64,000 bases of DNA, from assembly GCA_001414345.1 (NCBI GenBank), contig LLCB01000043.1:186001-250000 (forward strand), given 5' to 3'. Below, one piece after another: positions 1-11,901 of the stretch (position 1 is its first letter; each line of letters begins with the position of its first letter). Origin of the DNA: Hymenoscyphus infarciens. Taxonomy: Eukaryota; Ascomycota; Leotiomycetes; Helotiales; Helotiaceae. A model generated the notes under the pieces. That model saw only the letters and a list, made by a program, of their open reading frames with translations, had not been told where the DNA came from and searched no databases. Position numbers and translations under genes: made by a program.

Positions 1-399
1 ATAGGAGTGCCGTCGAGGCTGAAGAAAAAGACCGAATATTCGCTCAACTAAACCAAGAATCAATAGCGAGTCTTGAAAAGGATTCAAACGCAAAAAGCAG
101 ACAGAACTTAAAAACAAGGGATACACCAGGGACTGCCCAATGAATCCAAAAGGTACTTCGGCATAGACACTTGAACATACCTAACTCGTACATAATCTTC
201 ATATTATAATTCATTAATGAGATGGCCACTGGCTACAGTGATAGCCGCTACCTCCCCTCTCGACACCATCCATTTTGACGCCCAACCAGCCCAACCAAAA
301 ACGCCAAGATATGCTATGCCCATGCATGAATGCTTCCAAAAATGCCCATCAATCGTTAATGTTTCATAACGATACTATAATATCCACCAAACACATTAT
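1..399. other. Downstream flank of cdc16, no gene seen
   Basis: Short open frames on both strands here have no recognisable motif. The stretch is most simply the 3' UTR and downstream flank of the leftward cdc16 gene. Confidence 0.6.
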
Positions 400-2432
400 T
401 CATAGGAATCCTAAGCCTTTCTGCCTCCGCCCATTGACTTTCGTAAAAGCTGATTGCCGGAGAGGGAAAGCGTTTTCGAAATCCTCGTCGACGTCAATAT
501 CATCCACACCTGGAGCATCACCACCTGCTGTTTCCTCGAGAGCTTTATTTAGTAGCTCCGTTGCAATTGCATCCTGTGGTGCGATTGCTAATGCTTCGTG
601 AAAGACGTAGACCGCATCATGAGGCCTTTTCTGGTCCATAAGAACAAGCCCCTTTGCACAAAATACAGATGGATCTTTTCCACCTTGTCGTAAAACCTCG
701 TCAAACTCCGCCAACGCCAGGTCCCATTGTTGCAACCTTCGATACGCATGCCCAAGATTGGCTCGAGTTGAAATCCACGCCTGAGAATCACTGTCAATTT
801 CGTCCGCCACCTCTAGTGCTTTTGTGAACATGACCACCGCATCTTCTAGTCGTTCTTGGTGATAGAAAACCACCCCCATCTCGTTCAATAGTAAAGGATC
901 CGTTTTACAAAGAGTATATGCAGTCTTCAGAAATTCGTCGGCGAGTGTCATGTTGTTCAGCATGTGATTTTGCATACCGAGGAACAGTTGTGGAAGATGT
1001 GTGCCCATGAAAAGTCTGGCTGCTGTTGAGTACGCAGATATTGCTTGGTCGTGTTCCCCTTCCGCTGCGAATGTGTGCGCAAAACCTATCCAAGCAGGAC
1101 CAAAATGTGGATCCATCATGCTTGCCTTGCTGAAATATCGACGAGCTTCAGCAACCTTGTTCGTTGCAAGATAGTATATTCCAACCGCAAGCCAGGCACA
1201 AGGTTCTTCTGGGTGGTTATCCGCCAAGTCGTGTGAAACAAGGAAGAGTGCGTTTTTCAGACCCAGTTCGTACAGACATGCGAGATGCAGTGGATATATA
1301 CTGAAGTTGTACTTGTCGTTTTGCAGAATGGACCCAGTAATTGCTAATGCATCCTTGAATCTACATTGTGTAAAGAGAAGGTCTGCTTTCGCGAGAAGCA
1401 GGTCGGGGTTCGTGGCGAGATTGTAATGTGTAGACAGGGTTTCTGTAGCAGCTGTGAACGCCGTTGGATTTTTATATTTCGATAATCTCGTGGTATAAAG
1501 CATCTTCGTGAACTCCGCCGCTTCCTGAGAGGAAGATGTATCGTCAGATATCGAGATTGCATCAAAATCGAGGGACTCCAAGAATTCCCACTCCTCGTCC
1601 GGTGACATTAGGCAGTTCTTCATTAGCTGCTCGAAGGCCTCAAAACACTGCACGTCTATCCTGACTGCATCTTTATAGCATTCTTTGGCGCGATCAAATG
1701 CGTTTTGCTTCGCATAGCAAAGTCCTCGGAGAAAGCACATGGCTGCCTCAAATCGAATATTTGCTGCATCTTCCTGAGCGACTTCATCTCTCCTATCATG
1801 CCGGTCCACCCTACTCAGTAACTTAGAGCCTGTCCTGTTATGCCCACTTGTATGCTGAAGTTTCCGCCGGCTATTACTCGAACTTGTGATGAGATGTGTG
1901 GGGTTCTTGTCGCCTAGTACCCCGAGGGCTTCTTCAAATCGCGATTGTTTGATCAAGCAGTGGCCAGCAAGATACCGACAAGAAGGGTTCCGAGTAATCA
2001 AATCCTTTTTCGAGAGGAAACTTTGGGCTCGAGTATAGTTGCCCGTCGAGAAGTGAACTTGGGCAAGCCAGAAAGCATCTTTGTCATTTTCTGAAGATGG
2101 AATTAGCATGTCTATTCAATTCCAATGCGAGAATCGTGTATACCAGTTAATGCGAATAGTTTATCACCTATGAAGATGGCCGAATCGTACTGGTGTTTAT
2201 TCAGCGCATCCTGGCGCCAATCCCTCAAGAACTTCTCCATCCTGTACCTCGGGGTATTCGTAGGGAAACTGGTGAATTCATAGGCAATCCGAAGGAGAAT
2301 ATCGACAAATCAAAGAGACCAAATAACTTACCACCTGTCGCCGGGTGAAAGTAGTTTTACAGCCTTGGACAAGGTCGCGTCCTCGAGATGTTGATGTCGA
2401 ATGTTTTGGAGACGCCCGCGAGGCTGAACCAT
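400..2432 (-). CDS. cdc16: Anaphase-promoting complex subunit Cdc16/Apc6 (TPR protein)
   Basis: Three exons: 2432-2332, 2268-2144, 2090-400; 638 residues, frame continuous. The product is the TPR scaffold subunit of the APC/C, the ubiquitin ligase that degrades cyclins and securin. The N-terminal block WRQDALNKHQYDSAIF followed by DAFWLAQVHFSTGNY is typical of Cdc16/Cut9, and the rest is a run of TPR helices (for example around GPAWIGFAHTFAAEGEHDQA). Intron 2 (2143-2091) is chosen because it has a GCTAAT branch site 11 nt before the AG and joins FALT to ENDKDAFW. Acceptors 21 nt upstream also keep frame but add residues unlike the family. A start at 2240 (MEKFLRDW) would be possible if exon 1 is wrong. 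It is divergent from yju2 across a 247-bp spacer. Confidence 0.93.
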
Positions 2433-2679
2433 ATGCACGTGATGATCTCAAGCCCGAGGCTGCGCTAATTCCCCTCGCTGTCTTTCCTAACTTTTGTCAA
2501 CATTTATTGAACAAAACGAAGCGCAAACATAAACGCAAGCCTAATACGATACCCAATCTAGAATAAGACACGTTCTGGATTTTTATCGATAATTGGAATC
2601 CTCGACACGCACGAGAAGAGGCTGAGTCTCAACTACAAACGCCCATCCAAACTACCTCCTTTCTTGACAGCCGCCTACC
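2433..2679. promoter_or_regulatory. Compact divergent promoter between cdc16 and yju2
   Basis: Only 247 bp separate the two start codons, so both promoters and 5' leaders must lie here. No TATA box is obvious. A CACGTGAT E-box-like motif lies at the cdc16 edge (about 2436). Confidence 0.5.
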
Positions 2680-3483
2680 ATGTCTGAACGAAAGGTCCTC
2701 ACGAAATATTACCCCCCAGACTTCGACCCGTCGAAAATCACCCGGTCGCGCGCTCCAAAGCAAGCTGGTCCCAAAGTACAGACAGTACGATTGATGGCAC
2801 CATTTCCCATGAAGTGTACCGCCTGCGGAGAGTACATCTACAAGGGTCGAAAGTTCAATGCGCGCAAAGAAACGACAGAGGAGAAATATTATTCGATACC
2901 TATCTATCGATTCTATATTCGATGTACGCGGTGCTCGGGAGAAATTACGTTCAAAACCGACCCAAAAAATATGGATTACGAATGCGAAAGAGGGGCAAAG
3001 AGAAATACGGAACCCTGGCGAATGAATGGCGGCGGGAAGCAGGAGAGTGACGAGGAGAGGCTGGACCGATTAGAGAGAGAAGAGGAAGAGAAGAATGCTA
3101 TGCAAGAATTAGAGACCAAGACTCTCGACGCGAAGAGAGAAATGGCTGTTGCGGATGCGCTCGACGAGATTCGAACACGAAATGCGAGGAATGAAAGGAT
3201 GGGAAAGGATGGAGTAGAAGTCACAGTAACGAGGGAAACCGTCGACGACGAGAAGAAACGACAAGAACAGGAAGACGAAGAGGCAGCGAGGAGGGCGTTT
3301 ATGCGGCAGCACGAAGCTATGGAGGAACTTATTGAAGATGAGGATATGTCGGAGGATATTGCTCCACCGATTACGAAGGAAGCTGCTATGTCTATGCCAC
3401 CGCCAAGTTTTAAGAGGGTGGTCAAGAAGAAGAAAGATCATGCGGCTGCATTGGGTATCAAGAAGAAGGCGCCATTGGTCTGA
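2680..3483 (+). CDS. yju2: Pre-mRNA splicing factor Yju2/Cwf16 (CCDC94 family)
   Basis: Intronless, 267 residues. The N-terminal start MSERKVLTKYYPPDFDPSKI is diagnostic of the Yju2 (CWC16) family, which joins the spliceosome around the first catalytic step. A split four-cysteine zinc site is visible: C46 and C49 (CTACGEYIYKGRKFN) and C82 and C85 (RCTRCSGEI). The region after about residue 120 is a charged coiled coil rich in E/R/K, followed by a Lys-rich C-terminus (KRVVKKKKD) suitable for nuclear import. Length is normal for the fungal family. The start follows the conserved family N-terminus. Confidence 0.95.
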   Translation: MSERKVLTKYYPPDFDPSKITRSRAPKQAGPKVQTVRLMAPFPMKCTACGEYIYKGRKFNARKETTEEKYYSIPIYRFYIRCTRCSGEITFKTDPKNMDYECERGAKRNTEPWRMNGGGKQESDEERLDRLEREEEEKNAMQELETKTLDAKREMAVADALDEIRTRNARNERMGKDGVEVTVTRETVDDEKKRQEQEDEEAARRAFMRQHEAMEELIEDEDMSEDIAPPITKEAAMSMPPPSFKRVVKKKKDHAAALGIKKKAPLV

Positions 3484-3887
3484 ACAGGAACAAATTAATA
3501 CTGCATCACGACCAGCGACTTTTACGAATTGTGGTACTAAATGTTTGATATAGCCTTTCTGATTACGTTTTAGCTCCCTCCAATTATCCATTGACATGAT
3601 GATTTGAATATCCCAAACCCCAAGCAAGAACATGCAAACTTTGGTTTCTTCAACCGCGTGGTAGAGTAGTGTAAAATAGTGGGTACCTGCTCTACTCTAC
3701 TCTGAGTAACCCCCAGTACTACTTGAGTACTTGAGGACTTGAGTAGTTTTTGCCGAAATTGGTTTCTTGGTAGTGAACATAATTGCTCCCCACCATCGGA
3801 AGGATTCAGCACACTGAACACACCTCCTTGTTGCGATTTCCCAGATACATTTTATTGCTTCCACTATCTCCCCAGACTGGCTCTTTA
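3484..3887. other. Convergent 3' flanks of yju2 and the METTL25-like gene
   Basis: No gene seen. Contains a cluster of CTACTC and ACTTGAGTAC near-repeats at about 3675-3745, partly self-complementary, which could form a hairpin between the convergent transcripts. Confidence 0.5.
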
Positions 3888-5690
3888 TCACCGTTTGATA
3901 CCGACCACAACCAGATTTCGCGGACTTTGCTTATACTCAAAGACAGGCTCTACCCAGCACTCCTTCACCAAATCACTATGCTCTTTCAAGAACAGGTAAC
4001 GATCGACTACAATCAGACTTTCCACAACCCCAGCACTGAATGCCATCAATGACCAAGTAACACTCAATTCCTTCTTCAACTCAACATATTTCCTTCCGTA
4101 TTCATCGAGGTCTTCATCGGTGGCGCTTCCCAGAGTATCATCCATGTTCAGACTTCTTTCCGGGTCAGCCTTTAGTTTTTCAAGAGCTCCGCGGACGTAA
4201 CTCGTAAATGAACCGTAACAACTTTTTCTCAGTGATCCGATTATGACAGGTTCTGTACTTTCAGGACTGCTCTCGTCTGCTTTGATCATCGAGACAACTC
4301 CGTAATCAAGAAACACCTTTTGCAGTAGAGCTCGGTAGAAATGTCTTGTGAAAAACGAATCGCTCTCTTTTGCAGTCCAATTTGAAGGTGCTTGGACACC
4401 CATCATCCTCGCCGTAATGTTCAACCGGATACCTTCCCCGTCGTACTTTGCAAGCCGCTGACTCATAGGAAATCCGTGGGGATCGCTTTCTGAAAGCTCC
4501 TTCATACCTCCTGGTGGAGCGTTGATAGGTTTCATATTTCTTCGAATATGAGGTTGTTTGACTGTTGGTGGTCCAAGACATGAGGTGAGGAGATTGTAAC
4601 AACATCCCACAATTGCGATAGCTTGAACAGAGGGGTTGAGGATGAGTGATCGAATTCCATGATGTGAAAGGTTGCCGCAAGAATGAATAGAAATAGCCAT
4701 CAGACGGACATCTTCAGTCTTCGAAATCTCCTCGAGAACGCCAGGCAGTGCAGGATTTCCAGAGTTCCCATTCGTCAACTGCAAATTTCCAAGAGGGGCA
4801 TCCAGCCTCAATTTCTCGATTTGAGTAACCACGTTGGAGAGATCGCCATCTTGTACGACATGTTCCACGTATTGCATATACCCTTTACCCTCAGCGGGTG
4901 TATATATCGTTGCAAGATCCTTGATTGGTCTCAAGTCCACACCTTCCAAGTCCGGCATAACGGTAGTGGCAACCAACCTCCTATCATTAGGACTCAAATC
5001 CTCCACTGGCTTCGAAGTATTTTGAATTTGACGAAACACCTTCTTATTCCTCATGACAATTTCCCGTTTCCCAACACCAGCAAAAACATCCATCCTCTTT
5101 GCCCCATTGATATTCAACTCCTTACTCTCCACGGCCACAATATGTTTATTGTAAGGCGGACAAGCAAGCGTACGACCGAGATAATTCTGCCCACTTCCAA
5201 AATCGACAAAATGTGTGATTTCCTTCCCCGAAAGGGCCGACGCATCATCCGCAACCTTGACAACATAATCCGCAAAAAGACTCACTTCATGGGTCTTCTT
5301 TGGAATCATACCCACACTCACAGCTCTAGGTAATTTTCTCTCTTTCTCCCTCCCAACAGGAAGGGCTCTCTGCAAAGAATGTTTCCTAATATCCTTAACA
5401 TACTTCAGCAAACTCTCCGGCGCCTCATCTTTCCGCGGAACGTCCAAATCATCGCGCATAAAAAAATCCAATAAATCCATCGAATCGCGAGCCATCAACC
5501 AAGAACGCCATTCTGAGGGAATAACACTGTGGTAGAGAGATGGTGTTTTGGTGAAGAAGTCGAGGATGTGGACTCCCCCACAGAGAGTTTGGAAAATTGT
5601 GGAGGCGGCTGAGAATTTTAGGAGGGATTCGACATATTCGTCTGCTGTCGCGAAATCGTCCGGGAAAGGAATTGGTTTTTCGGGTGCCAT
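3888..5690 (-). CDS. METTL25/RRNAD1-like methyltransferase-domain protein
   Basis: 600 residues from the ATG at 5690 (MAPEKPIPFPDDF). The frame stays open to an ATG at 5798, which would add 36 residues with a basic, possibly mitochondrial-targeting character. The SAM-binding glycine motif VDFGSGQNYLG lies near residues 161-172, followed by VAVESKELNINGAKR. The family's second conserved block, HSCGNLSHHG and VGCCYNLLT, follows in the middle. This order is that of the METTL25/RRNAD1 group, whose substrates are poorly defined. The catalytic glycine motif looks intact. Intronless. The lower-coordinate neighbour yju2 is convergent. Confidence 0.85.
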   Translation of the reverse strand: MAPEKPIPFPDDFATADEYVESLLKFSAASTIFQTLCGGVHILDFFTKTPSLYHSVIPSEWRSWLMARDSMDLLDFFMRDDLDVPRKDEAPESLLKYVKDIRKHSLQRALPVGREKERKLPRAVSVGMIPKKTHEVSLFADYVVKVADDASALSGKEITHFVDFGSGQNYLGRTLACPPYNKHIVAVESKELNINGAKRMDVFAGVGKREIVMRNKKVFRQIQNTSKPVEDLSPNDRRLVATTVMPDLEGVDLRPIKDLATIYTPAEGKGYMQYVEHVVQDGDLSNVVTQIEKLRLDAPLGNLQLTNGNSGNPALPGVLEEISKTEDVRLMAISIHSCGNLSHHGIRSLILNPSVQAIAIVGCCYNLLTSCLGPPTVKQPHIRRNMKPINAPPGGMKELSESDPHGFPMSQRLAKYDGEGIRLNITARMMGVQAPSNWTAKESDSFFTRHFYRALLQKVFLDYGVVSMIKADESSPESTEPVIIGSLRKSCYGSFTSYVRGALEKLKADPERSLNMDDTLGSATDEDLDEYGRKYVELKKELSVTWSLMAFSAGVVESLIVVDRYLFLKEHSDLVKECWVEPVFEYKQSPRNLVVVGIKR

Positions 5691-6126
5691 TTTGATGTGA
5701 TATTGACGTAGATGTCTATTTGGGGAGATGAATCGGAGAGTCTTGAGTGTGTGGTGGAGGAGGATCATGTCATCTAATTGGTGAAAATTAGAGTGCAAGC
5801 AAGCCGCATCGGGTGAAGTTTTTAGGGTGGGAGTTTAGCGAGTTCTTTTGTACATTTCAAAACCTTCACTTGCAAACTTCATTCCTGGCTTGCAATATGA
5901 ATACGATAATTTCACTGCGAGTTGATGAGTTATTTCAACCCCGCCGAGCAAGGTAAATATGAATAATCACGTGACCACGAATAAGAAGACCAAGATAAAA
6001 CACTGAATTGTTCAAACTAGCATACCCTGCTCCAATAAAACTAAGACATATCGAGTACAATTGTTTTGGTTTCCCTAAATCTCAAATAAAGTTACAGAAT
6101 GGTAGACACTCAGAGTCCTTGCAGAA
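5691..6126. other. Flank between METTL25-like gene and 2EXR gene
   Basis: Promoter side of the METTL25-like gene and 3' side of the 2EXR gene. A TCACGTGA palindrome lies near 5970. No other feature seen. Confidence 0.5.
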
Positions 6127-6837
6127 TCACCCAGTTAATGCCTTCCAACGAAGATCAACAAGCCTCATGCCTTCATGCCCGGCTATTTCCTGTACCAATT
6201 GAATACCCGGATGGACCAAAGATTTGCAATTACAAATGCTGCTATCGGCTGACAATTTCTTGGAACATTGAAGGTCGGCCTGCATCGTAGAAACCACATC
6301 ATCATATCCCACGATTTTCCCACCGAGGAAGATCAACTGATTTCTGGCCGGAACAATTACGAAACACGACGTTAAAGACCTCAATTTCTCTTCATCCAAA
6401 ACCCAATCACGACGATACGACCCTCCCCAAGGGGTAGCAGAGCAATTGAATCGAAAGGCGCATAAAGGCCATCCTCGATATGTAGGATTCCGCTGCCATA
6501 TCGTACTTGGATTATCGTCATCCGGGTCAAAGCGGCGGATGGCAAGATTTTGGATTTGTGATATCTCGATTGGCGTCAGGTAAGACTCGAAATCTCCGAG
6601 GAAGTCTGCATTGATGATGTCGTATTTCCAATCGATGTAAGCGTAAGGGTGATTTGATAACGGCGAGTAGCTCTGGAGAGCAATAGTACGTGATTCATGA
6701 CTGACAAGCATCGCGACTGGTAGCTGCACGATTGGGAATTTGTTGATCCATCTTGGGCCAGGGAGGGACATCGTCCAAATATCAAATCGAAGCTCGGGCG
6801 GGAGCAAGTTGAACAAAGTAAATGTGCTGGACTGCAT
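6127..6837 (-). CDS. 2EXR-domain protein
   Basis: Single exon, 236 residues. The N-terminus LFNLLPPELRFDIWTMSL followed by VSHESRTIALQSY is the 2EXR domain, greatly expanded in Leotiomycetes and of unknown molecular function. The middle (YIDWKYDIINADF) matches the usual domain order, and the C-terminus is variable. The start ATG at 6837 precedes the conserved motif by about ten residues, as is usual. A second, broken 2EXR gene lies at 35.9 kb. Confidence 0.8.
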   Translation of the reverse strand: MQSSTFTLFNLLPPELRFDIWTMSLPGPRWINKFPIVQLPVAMLVSHESRTIALQSYSPLSNHPYAYIDWKYDIINADFLGDFESYLTPIEISQIQNLAIRRFDPDDDNPSTIWQRNPTYRGWPLCAFRFNCSATPWGGSYRRDWVLDEEKLRSLTSCFVIVPARNQLIFLGGKIVGYDDVVSTMQADLQCSKKLSADSSICNCKSLVHPGIQLVQEIAGHEGMRLVDLRWKALTG

Positions 6838-8015
6838 GGCTGGCGTGGCTCTTCTGTCGAAGAGAGAAGAGTGTTTGAAAATCTGGTTCTTAATCTTTCA
6901 CAAGTAATAGTTGAGAGAGAAGAACCCGTGGGGGAAACAGCGGTAACTTATGTGCTGTTATCTTCGATCAAAAGGGACACGACAAGCGAATTCAATCCCC
7001 AATTGATGATAAACATTCGACTGGAGTGGATATTCAGCAACGCTAACGGACGCCAGACTCATATGTTGGAAGCTGAGACCAGATGGGACTCGGTGGCTTG
7101 AGACATTTGGCGAGTGAGAGCTTGACAAGTTGAAATATTGAACTATGAATGAATGTTGCTTTTGAAGAAGAACGAATGGACTAGATTGACCAGCTTTATA
7201 CCTTTTGATTTGCTCAAAAGATAGCGGGCAACCGAAGAAATTCCCCAACACTGGGTCGTGAAGGGACAATGGAATTGAGGGGTTCAAATGTCGGTTATTG
7301 GGAAAACATGTAACTTTGCCTTGCATACGCCTTGCTCAATCGCGAAAGGATATTGAGGCTATTCAAGATGTTGACAAATTCATGTGAGACGCGCCTACCC
7401 AGAATTTGTCATGTCGTGATATTGAGGCAAATCCAAACGAAAGACGCATGCATTGCACTCTGCCCTTGGCTCAAAGTGCAGATTGCTGTACTCCAGAGAT
7501 CCGTTAGATTGACTTTTTGGGGAGGGAGGGGAATGATATGTACAAGTACAACCCCAGCTGGCTGATTTGAGAATGCGGTGTAGGTTTGCTTTTTCCCCCG
7601 CCAAATTAAGAACAGATCTCGATCGAAGCTCAAAGTACACGAGTCACGTGCGAGACACGGGAAACCCCCAACAAGCCCTGGGTTCCGACGATATAAATCA
7701 TCAACAACCTCATCTCAACTCACAGACGTCCGAAGGCTGTCTACTCGAGATACCCCCTCTGCCCCCCTTTGTGGTCGCCGGCTCAATCATGAACACGCGA
7801 TCGAACCAATGGTAGCCAGGGTCTCTCGACGGTTCCTTCCCCATGCAACTCGACCCAGCCGTACCCCAGCGAGCTAACCTTCTTGCCTTACCGAGTTACC
7901 CTCCTTTGCAGGCTCCATTGACTTTAGCAAGGAGGCAGTAACTACCGTTGACCGGCATCCGAAGCTTTACCAACGTCTGACCAACCAGACACATCAACAT
8001 TTACTCTCATGCAGC
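6838..8015. promoter_or_regulatory. Long intergenic region upstream of the histidine kinase gene
   Basis: About 1.2 kb between divergent genes. It contains pyrimidine-rich runs (7740-7930) typical of filamentous fungal promoters and a CACGTG at about 7645. No coding motif was recognised. Confidence 0.45.
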
Positions 8016-11000
8016 ATGACAGAAAGGAAGCGTGGTTATCACCATGCAAAGAGGGCCAAGGGTTCCATTGGGGAACGGATAACGCCTAAAGCCAGTATTG
8101 GCAGCAGCTCCGAGGGTAATATAAACTTTTCGGAATATGCAATGAATGCAAATCGCTCACATCACCCACAGACGAAGACCATCTTGACTCGGACCAGCTA
8201 CCACATTCCCCTCTTTCGTTTCAGAACATTGGAATCACGGAGCTACTGGATGAAGACGCAAGACCAACTTTCATCTTAGACATTCGGCCAACCGAAATCC
8301 CAGCACCTGATGATCGTGGTGCGGGCATGAATGTGGTGTTTTGCAATAAATCCCTGCGCTTCTTTGACGAATTACGAGGTGTGATTCTAGCAGAAACGTT
8401 TTATCCAGGAGTTGACTTGCCAACACCAACCTCAGTTTCCCAGGAGGTAACTTCTCAGGCGGAAATCGAGTTTCGAGATTGGGCAAAGACTCCACCCGGC
8501 CTCAGTGCTTCTTCAGAAGGCTGGTTACCGAGGCATACATTTCGTGGTGAGTGGTTCGAAAGTGTCTTTTGCTTAGTATTTTATCTACGCCATTGCTCCA
8601 ACAGAACTCATGTTTCTTTCCGGACCAATTTTCCTTCCGTATGTCCTGTATCACTCGCGTATACTAGAAACATCAACGCTCGTCTTGGAAATCTTCGAAG
8701 CGCCGCTTGGAAGGAGAATGATATTGTTCAAGCTTTGTGAACGAATATTATTTGTTGACGAGTGTCAGAATGCTATCGTTGGAAATCATTTTGTGTTGTT
8801 AGAAATCATGAAGTACCTTGTGTTTAACTGAGGTTCAGGAATGTATTGGTCATGTACAACTCTGAGAAACCGTTTCCGGGTCGTCAGTGCTTCGCATATA
8901 CCCAATCAACGCCTCCAAAGACAGGTCAGTACACCCAGAAGATCGCGGAGTCCCGAGAATAGCGAGAGCATTCCAGAGGAATCCTCGTTATCCAAGCAGC
9001 TCGCCGATAGCGAGAGCAAATTCAGAGTTCTCACCGAATTGAACCCCGTTGGAATGTACTATCTCTCGCCTAAGGGAAATATTGTTTACGCAAATGATAT
9101 GTGGTATCAGATCACGGGGCATCCTCGAGGCCTTGAAGCAGAAATGAGCTTCATGAATGTGATCTCGGAAGTAGAGCACGACAAGATGAAAATCGAATGG
9201 GAGATTTTGACAACCGTGAAGGGCAGGTAAAAACCCCCAAATGCACCAAACTCCAACAATTACTAAATCACTACAGGAGGACTTTTGAGCTCAGGCTACG
9301 CAATCCTTGGATTGATGAAAACGATGGGATATTGAAGCAAAAATGGATCTTGGCATCTTGCGACCAGGAGTTTTATGAAGACGGAAAACTGAAAAGCATC
9401 ATGGGTTGCATAACCGACATTTCAAGTCAAAAGAATGCTGAACAAATTGCTAATGAACGGGCGGAGCTGGTGGGGAAGCTGGCTGAACGTACGCAAGAAG
9501 CAGCCCTTTATTCCAGAAACTTCCAACAGATGGCGGAACTAGCTCCATGTGGTATGGTAACTTTCGATTATCAAGGAACCATCACTTGGGCAAATTGTAG
9601 GTAATGGGGACACCGTTCATCCCTTTATTTTCTCCTTGAATCACTCCTGAATCATTTCTGAACCCCAGCACTATCCTGTGCCGAATTTCGAGACATTTTT
9701 CCTGATGGGCAAATACTGACTACCCCGTCTTCTAGCACAATGGTACGAGATGACTGGATTGCCAAGAAACCTAGAAGATCACTCGCCGCTCTCGTTTCTA
9801 AAATCCGTCGAACCCGAAGACCACGAGACTTTTCACAGAGATTGGAAGAAATTAATTGAAGAAAAGGAGGAGATAACGTCAGAGCTGCGGCTCAAAAAAC
9901 CGTGGATACGAAAAGAAAGCAAGGAAGCCGATGATACATGGATACTGTTTCTAGCTTTGCCCCAATTAGATGATGACGGGAGCATTGCCAAAGTCTTTGG
10001 ATGTACCACGGACATAAGCCATTTCAAGTGGGCAGAATCTGTTCAACTTAACAGCCGCCTCCAAGCAGAGGAAGCAAAAAGGCAACAAGAGGCCTTCATC
10101 GACATGACAAGTCATGAAATGCGCAACCCCCTTTCGGCAATTATGCTCTGCGCAGATGGGATAGCGACTTCACTGCTTGAGATAAAGGGCCAGGCAGAAC
10201 CCGCAATTATGACTGGTGACCAGATCGAAAGCAACTTCGAAGCCGCACAAACCATCACTCTTTGCGCTCAACACCAAAAGAGAATCATTGATGACGTCCT
10301 GAATCTTTCCAAGCTGAATTCAGCATTACTTCATGTGTCACCAGTTCAGGTCCAGGTCGAGTCAACAGTACGAAGGACTTTAAAGATGTTTGATAGTGAG
10401 ATGAAAGCGCACGATCTCAAGGTTTCCTTAGTTGTGGATGAATCGTATGAGACTTTGCAAGTGGATTGGGTTTTCTGTGATCCTGTTCGATTGACACAAG
10501 TCTTCATAAACCTGTTGACAAATGTAAGATTTCCCTCATAGTTGGGAGCCATTGGGAGGCCAAAGCCATCATCAACTGAAGAATATTGAATTCTTCCCAC
10601 GTACTAGGATTCATCAACGCTCACATTCCATCACTGATCAATTCTATGGGCCCTAACGAAACTATAGGCAATCAAGTTTACACGATCTGAAGACACACGC
10701 GAGATATCAATCTATCTTTCAGCCTCTACTTCGAGGAGAGATATGAATGTAGAATGTAGCACTCAATGGTTTCCATCGAAAGAATCGAAACCAGACCCCA
10801 CGCTTAAGCCTGATTGGGGAACCGGTCAGCAGGTATACCTGTTCTTTGCAGTTAAAGACACTGGGAGAGGCCTTTCTGAAGAAGAGATGGCGAAGCTATT
10901 CAACCGGTTCAGTCAAGCGAGTGTAAAAACTCATGTCCAGTAAGCAAATAATTCCCTTGTTTTCATGACTTCATCCCTGTTTCAAATTATCTCAACTTTC

Positions 11001-11901
11001 TTCTGCTGAGAAGGCTCTGTACTGATTTGTTGGTAGGTACGGCGGATCAGGTCTCGGGTTGTTTATTTCAAGGGAGCTCACGGAGCTCCAGGGAGGAGAG
11101 ATTGGTGTATCCTCGGCCGCAGGAGAAGGCAGTAAGTTACAATCCCCCAGACCAATGAAAACCAGACTTGCTCTTTCAAGAGAACTTATGATTGATACAC
11201 CTCGGTCTCCGTGAGTTGGCCGTCCTAGGTTTTTGATTTGGTCGGTATTGAGAACAAGAATGGACTGACATCTTACAGGCACTTTCGCATTCTACATTAA
11301 AGCCCGGCTTTCAGTAGGATTGGGAAGTGGAAACCGTACAAGAAACGCCTCACTTACTAGCCTGACGTCAAACGAAGCGGCAACGGATACGGTTTCACTC
11401 GGTGCACGACCGAAACGCAATTATCATATTCTCCTCGTAGAAGATAATTTGATAAACCAGAAGGTCTTGAGCAAACAACTTCGAAGCGCTGGTTGTACTG
11501 TTCATGTTGCAAACCACGGTGGCGAGGCCTTGGACTTTCTTTCCAAAACGATGTTGTGGAGGGACAACCAAGCTAATAATGATGGCGAGACGACGAATCG
11601 ACCAATGGATTTGTCAATCATATTGATGGATCTTGAAATGCCTATCATGGATGGCTTAGCGGCAACTCGAGCGATACGTGATCTGGAGAGAGAAGGTAAG
11701 GTTGATCACGTACCTATAATTGCTGTTACAGCCAACGCCAGAATGGAGCAAATGACTGTCGCTACTGAGGCTGGGATGGTATGTTCCCTCTTGGTATCTC
11801 TTATCTATTTGCGCTAACCGGAATCATAGGATGATATCGTTCCCAAACCATTTCAGATACCTGAACTTATGCAAAAGGTCGATTACCTCCTTCGAACCTA
11901 A
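8016..11901 (+). CDS. PAS-domain hybrid histidine kinase
   Basis: Nine exons: 8016-8115, 8172-8546, 8839-9226, 9277-9596, 9736-10523, 10668-10939, 11037-11131, 11279-11778, 11830-11901; 969 residues, frame intact throughout. Order: N-terminal region; two clear PAS domains (about 215-330 with [19 protein letters not shown], and about 370-490 with ANSQWYEMTG); HisKA with the H-box [10 protein letters not shown] (H521); HATPase with N-box INLLTNAIKF, G1 DTGRGL and G2 GGSGLGLF; C-terminal receiver with acceptor D897 in [11 protein letters not shown] and the conserved KPF. All phosphorelay residues are present, so an active cytoplasmic hybrid kinase is expected, signalling through an Hpt protein. 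No membrane segment is seen. Introns mostly carry CTAAC/CTGAC branch sites. Intron 2 is exceptionally long (292 nt; see findings). The class among fungal HKs was not assigned. Confidence 0.92.

Noticed and set aside
275..601. Plus-strand open frame opposite the cdc16 3' end
   Set aside because: Antisense shadow of the cdc16 C-terminus, no motif.
2976..3633. Minus-strand open frames across yju2
   Set aside because: Ser-rich shadows produced by the Glu/Lys-rich coiled coil on the other strand.
4683..5333. 216-codon plus-strand frame
   Set aside because: Antisense to the METTL25-like gene; no family features.
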